From Blastococcus sp. (GTDB lineage Bacteria > Actinomycetota > Actinomycetes > Mycobacteriales > Geodermatophilaceae), in the NCBI GenBank assembly GCA_025465355.1, contig JAODNN010000089.1:27193-91192 (forward strand): 64,000 bases of DNA, read 5' to 3'. Below, in pieces: positions 60,837 through 64,000 of the stretch (its first letter is position 1; each line of letters begins with the position of its first letter). The notes under the pieces were generated by a model that had not been told where the DNA came from, did not search any database, and saw nothing but the letters and a program-made list of their open reading frames with translations. The translations under genes were made by a program, and so were the position numbers.

Positions 60837-62045
60837 GTGAACGTGCCAAAGAGGACGCGTCGATTCGCCGCTGTGGCCGTCGCCGCCGCACTCGGCCTCA
60901 CCGCTTGTGGCGGAGGCTCGGGGTCGGGTGGCGGTAGTGCCAGTGGGGGCAACGACACCTACAAGATGGGTGTCGCCATGGCCCTCTCGGGCGCGAACGC
61001 CGCGCTGGGTCAGGACTTCGTCCGTTTCATCCAGTACGGCGTCGACGACGCCAACAAGCAGTACGCCTCGGACAACTTCAAGATCGAGATGGTCAGCGAG
61101 GACACGCAGGCGACCGCGGAGGCCGGCCTGAACGCGCTGAACAAGCTGGCCACCGTCGAGTCCGTCCCTGCGGTCTTCACGGCATGGAGCGCTGTGGTGA
61201 AGGCCATGGCCCCGGCCTCGGAGGACCTCGGTGTCGCCCTCTTCAACATCGGCGCCAACAGCCCCGACCTCGAGGGCGCCGGCGCGAACCTGCGGAACTT
61301 CTTCCCTCTGGCCTCCGTCGACGTCCGCGCCGTCGCCACGTACATGGCGAAGGAGAAGGGCGCCAAGAAGGCCGCCATCATCCGGGTCAACAACGCCACG
61401 GGTGAGGGTGCCGCGAAGGTCTACAAGGATGCGTTCGAGAAGGCAGGCGGCAAGGTCGTCGCCACCGAGACCATCGAGCAGGATGCCGTCGACGCGTCGT
61501 CACAGGTGGCCAAGGTGCTGGCCGCCAAGCCCGACACGATCCACGTCCAGACCCTGCTGGGCGAGTCCTCGGCCGTGATGAAGGCGCTGCAGGAGCAGGG
61601 CGCGAAGGTCCCGATCACCACGTACTCCGGGGTTGGTGAGGCAGTCGCCGTCCGCCAGGCCTCGGGTGACGCGCTGAACGGTGTCATCTACACGACCCTC
61701 GGTGGCGCCAAGGTCACCGACCCGAAGGTCAAGGAGCTCGTCGCCCGGTTCGTGAAGGACCAGGGCAGGGAGCCGGCCGGCATCTCCTACGACGTGTACA
61801 TGTACGACAGCGTGTTCTTCTACGCCGAGATCATCAAGAAGTTGCGCGCGAACGGTGACGAGGTCAACGGCAAGAACATCCTCAAGCTCGTGGACAGCCA
61901 GAGGGACTTCTCGAACCTCCCGCTGGAGGGCTCGACGAGCTTCACCCACGCCGGCACCGTGATCAAGGACGTGATCCTCAAGAAGATCGAGGACGCCTCC
62001 AAGAACCCGGGCGAGGACCCCGAGGTCGTCACGATCAAGCCGTAG
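60837..62045 (+). CDS. ABC transporter substrate-binding lipoprotein (LivK-like)
   Basis: 402 residues from GTG 60837 after GGAAGGAGA. Signal peptide with lipobox LTAC24, a Gly/Ser linker, then a type I periplasmic-binding fold (MGVAMALSGANAALGQDFVR; KKAAIIRVNNATGEGAAKVY; YSGVGEAVAVRQASGDALNG). It captures the substrate outside the membrane. Relatives bind branched amino acids, but many actinobacterial ones bind aromatic acids, amides or bile-acid-like carboxylates. Confidence 0.93.
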   Translation: MNVPKRTRRFAAVAVAAALGLTACGGGSGSGGGSASGGNDTYKMGVAMALSGANAALGQDFVRFIQYGVDDANKQYASDNFKIEMVSEDTQATAEAGLNALNKLATVESVPAVFTAWSAVVKAMAPASEDLGVALFNIGANSPDLEGAGANLRNFFPLASVDVRAVATYMAKEKGAKKAAIIRVNNATGEGAAKVYKDAFEKAGGKVVATETIEQDAVDASSQVAKVLAAKPDTIHVQTLLGESSAVMKALQEQGAKVPITTYSGVGEAVAVRQASGDALNGVIYTTLGGAKVTDPKVKELVARFVKDQGREPAGISYDVYMYDSVFFYAEIIKKLRANGDEVNGKNILKLVDSQRDFSNLPLEGSTSFTHAGTVIKDVILKKIEDASKNPGEDPEVVTIKP

Positions 62046-62053
62046 TCCGGATC

Positions 62054-62097
62054 GGTCCCTGCCGCCCCTCCACGCGAGCGGGTGGGCGGCAGGGACC
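62054..62097 (+). terminator. 14-bp stem hairpin between livK- and livH-type genes
   Basis: GGTCCCTGCCGCCC (62054-62067) pairs perfectly with GGGCGGCAGGGACC (62084-62097) over a 16-nt loop. No T tract. Such partial terminators let the binding protein be made in excess over the permeases. Confidence 0.75.
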
Positions 62098-62154
62098 ACC
62101 GGATTCTCCGCCTTCCTCGCCCACCAACCGAGACTTCCGAAGGGCTGCCCTCGC

Positions 62155-63036
62155 ATGGAACTGCTCCTCCAGCTGGCCAAGAACGGTGTGATCATCGGCC
62201 TGCTGTACGGGCTCTTCGCCTACGGCATGAGCCTGATCATCGCCACTTCGGGGGTGCTGCACTTCGCGCACGGCCTCACGCTGGCCGGCTCCGCCTACTC
62301 GTTCTGGTTCTTCCTCCAAGACCAGGATCTCGGTGTCTTCGTCGCAATCCTGGGCGCGCTCGCCGTCGGCGGCCTGCTCGGCATCCTCGTCGAGCTCGGC
62401 ATCTACCGGCCGCTGCGGCGCATCCAGGCCACGGACATGGTCTTCCTGGTGGCCTCGCTCTCGGTGCTCACCCTCGGGCAGGCCGCGCTGATATTCATCT
62501 TCGGCACCGATCCGAAGGCGGTCACCCCCACGGCGTTCCTCCGGTGGAGCACGGATGTCGGGCCGTTCAACGTCCGCATGTGGGACCTGCTGATCATCGG
62601 GGCCAGCGCCCTGGCCTTCACCGCGCTGTACCTGCTGCAGCGGCACACGTCGGTCGGGCTGTCCTTCCGTGCAGTCGGTGACAACCCCCACCGCGCCCAG
62701 ACGCTCGGCATCAAGCTGCAACGCACCTACGTCTGGGTGTTCTTGGCCGGCTCCCTGGTCGCCGTCCTGCCCGGCATGCTCCTGGCGGTGCAGAACCCGG
62801 TGACGCCGTCGATGGGGTTCGACCTGCTGATCAAGGCCGTGATCGCCCTCGTTGTCGGCGGGATCGGCAGCATGCCGGGAGCGCTGCTCGGCGGCGTCCT
62901 CATCGGCGTCGTGGAGAGCGTCGCCGTCTACTGGCTCCCGACCGAGTGGTCGGAGTTCACGCTCTACGCGCTGCTCTTCATCTTCGTCATCGCCCGGCCG
63001 CAGGGGCTGACGAAGGGGGCGCTGCGGACGGCATGA
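62155..63036 (+). CDS. livH: ABC transporter permease (LivH-like)
   Basis: 293 residues, ATG 62155; eight or so helices. LivH marks: NGVIIGLLYGLFAYGMSLII, GVLHFAHG, SFRAVGDNPHRAQTLGIKL and VGGIGSMPGALLGGVLIGVV. Inner-membrane subunit of the importer. Confidence 0.93.
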   Translation: MELLLQLAKNGVIIGLLYGLFAYGMSLIIATSGVLHFAHGLTLAGSAYSFWFFLQDQDLGVFVAILGALAVGGLLGILVELGIYRPLRRIQATDMVFLVASLSVLTLGQAALIFIFGTDPKAVTPTAFLRWSTDVGPFNVRMWDLLIIGASALAFTALYLLQRHTSVGLSFRAVGDNPHRAQTLGIKLQRTYVWVFLAGSLVAVLPGMLLAVQNPVTPSMGFDLLIKAVIALVVGGIGSMPGALLGGVLIGVVESVAVYWLPTEWSEFTLYALLFIFVIARPQGLTKGALRTA

Positions 63037-63088
63037 GACATCTGCGCCGCCGACCGATGCCCGCACCCGTCAGAAGGGCTGCACTCCC

Positions 63089-64000
63089 GTGTCGTACTAC
63101 CTGAACAACCTGTTGGCGCTCCTGGCGATCTTCGCGATCCTCGGGATGTCGTTCAACCTGATCATGGGCTACGCCGGGCAGTTCTCCATCGCCCACGGCG
63201 CCTTCTTCGGCCAGGGTGCCTACACCACCGGCGTCCTCATGCGGGACTACGACTGGTCGTTCCTGCCGGCCATGCTGGCGTCGTTCCTGTTCGCCGGTCT
63301 GGTCAGCGTCGTCCTCGGCCTGGCCGCGCGGCGGGTCACCGACGTCTACCTCGTCATCCTGACCCTGGCGTGGCAGGTCGCGGCGGTCGAGCTGTACCAC
63401 AACCTGTCCGTCACCGGCGGATCCGGCGGGTTGATCGGCATACCGCGGGCGGACATCTTCGGCTACGAACTGGCCGGCCCGACGCAGGTGATCATCCTGT
63501 GCTGGGCGGTCTGCCTGCTGGTCGCCGTTGTCATCCGCTACCTCGTCAGGTCCCCGTTCGGCCGCACCCTCACCGCGCTGCGGGAGGACGAGATCGCTGC
63601 GCGCTCGCTGGGCAAGCCCACCGCGAACAGCAAGATCAAGGCCTTCGTCATCTCGTCGGCGCTCGCCGGTGTCGCAGGTGCGCTGTTCGCCGTGCAGATC
63701 CGCTTCATCAGCCCGGCGGACTTCGGCCTCGACCGCTCGATCGAGGTCCTCTCCCTGGCGATCATCGGGGGTCTGGCCACGCTCATCGGGCCGTTCGTCG
63801 GTGCCGCCGTCATCGTCCTGATCCCGGAGCTGCTGGGCTACCTGCAGCTGCCCGCCACCCTCGTCGGCGCGGTCAACGCCTTCCTCTTCTCCGCACTGGT
63901 GCTGGTCTTCCTCCGCTTCCGCCCGCAGGGCCTGGTGGGTCGCCGGCCGGTGACCACGGCGGCGAACTCGCACGTCGGTGACGTCATCTCCGGGCCACCG
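63089..64000 (+). CDS. livM: ABC transporter permease (LivM-like), 3'-truncated
   Basis: 304 codons from GTG 63089, still open at the window end. LivM marks: GMSFNLIMGYAGQFSIAHGA, SVTGGSGGLIGIPR, ALREDEIAARSLGKPT, SLAIIGGLATLIGPFVGAAV, then FLRFRPQGLVGRR. Second permease subunit; a LivG-type ATPase gene or domain probably follows. Confidence 0.93.
   Translation, partial: MSYYLNNLLALLAIFAILGMSFNLIMGYAGQFSIAHGAFFGQGAYTTGVLMRDYDWSFLPAMLASFLFAGLVSVVLGLAARRVTDVYLVILTLAWQVAAVELYHNLSVTGGSGGLIGIPRADIFGYELAGPTQVIILCWAVCLLVAVVIRYLVRSPFGRTLTALREDEIAARSLGKPTANSKIKAFVISSALAGVAGALFAVQIRFISPADFGLDRSIEVLSLAIIGGLATLIGPFVGAAVIVLIPELLGYLQLPATLVGAVNAFLFSALVLVFLRFRPQGLVGRRPVTTAANSHVGDVISGPP

Overview
The window is about 64 kb of chromosome from a high-GC actinobacterium. 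The signs are strong GC3 bias, many GTG starts, 4-bp GTGA/ATGA stop-start overlaps, a PucR regulator, a mycothiol-era DinB protein, DUF1206 and DUF1275 membrane proteins, and an RsbQ/RsbP stress pair. The gene content and the style of intergenic palindromes fit Geodermatophilaceae (Blastococcus, Geodermatophilus, Modestobacter), but that placement is inference. I saw no rRNA, tRNA, CRISPR array, insertion sequence or prophage.

Region 1 (1-8.6 kb): the 3' part of an aldo/keto reductase, an alpha/beta hydrolase, an acyltransferase with a histone-H1-like lysine tail, then a tyrosine/homogentisate operon (HPPD, homogentisate dioxygenase, fumarylacetoacetase) with a divergent Lrp/AsnC regulator, and a DUF1275 membrane protein.

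Region 2 (8.6-21 kb) is the most unusual part. A heme-oxygenase-like diiron oxidase (HDO) keeps all six expected metal ligands. It is followed by a tightly overlapping operon: Rieske ferredoxin, FAD ferredoxin reductase, aldehyde dehydrogenase, a second Rieske protein of bc1-like disulfide type, a gamma-glutamyltransferase-family Ntn hydrolase and a RidA-family protein. A GlcG/HbpS-like protein, a PucR-family regulator, an MFS exporter and a permease flank it. A TGTGCACA palindrome recurs upstream of the oxidase, the regulator and the permease, which suggests one regulon. I read it as a candidate undescribed oxygen-dependent catabolic pathway, probably for a nitrogen-containing compound. The substrate is unknown.

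Region 3 (21-51 kb) is mostly housekeeping, envelope and stress genes: an AI-2E-type permease, DinB, SDR, HtrA-like protease, GGDEF cyclase, GCS2 ligase, type II NADH dehydrogenase, a decayed hydrolase, cupredoxin lipoprotein, DoxX, DEAD-box helicase, an MFS transporter, a GMC oxidoreductase/aldehyde dehydrogenase pair, RsbW-like and RsbV-like partner-switching proteins, a 1002-residue sacsin/GHKL-type protein, thiolase plus SDR, membrane proteins, a 35-residue zinc-ribbon protein, a hemerythrin and RsbQ-RsbP.

Region 4 (51-64 kb) looks like a second catabolic island. A minus-strand operon holds a Baeyer-Villiger monooxygenase, TetR and MaoC. A divergent GntR/FCD regulator precedes a plus-strand set: an HMG-CoA-synthase-like/DUF35 fusion, thiolase, SDR and CoA-transferase-like protein. 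A branched-chain-type ABC uptake system (LivF, LivK, LivH, LivM, the last cut by the window end) follows, under a clear TetR-type operator. Together they fit import of a carboxylate or ketone-derived acid followed by CoA-dependent thiolytic breakdown.
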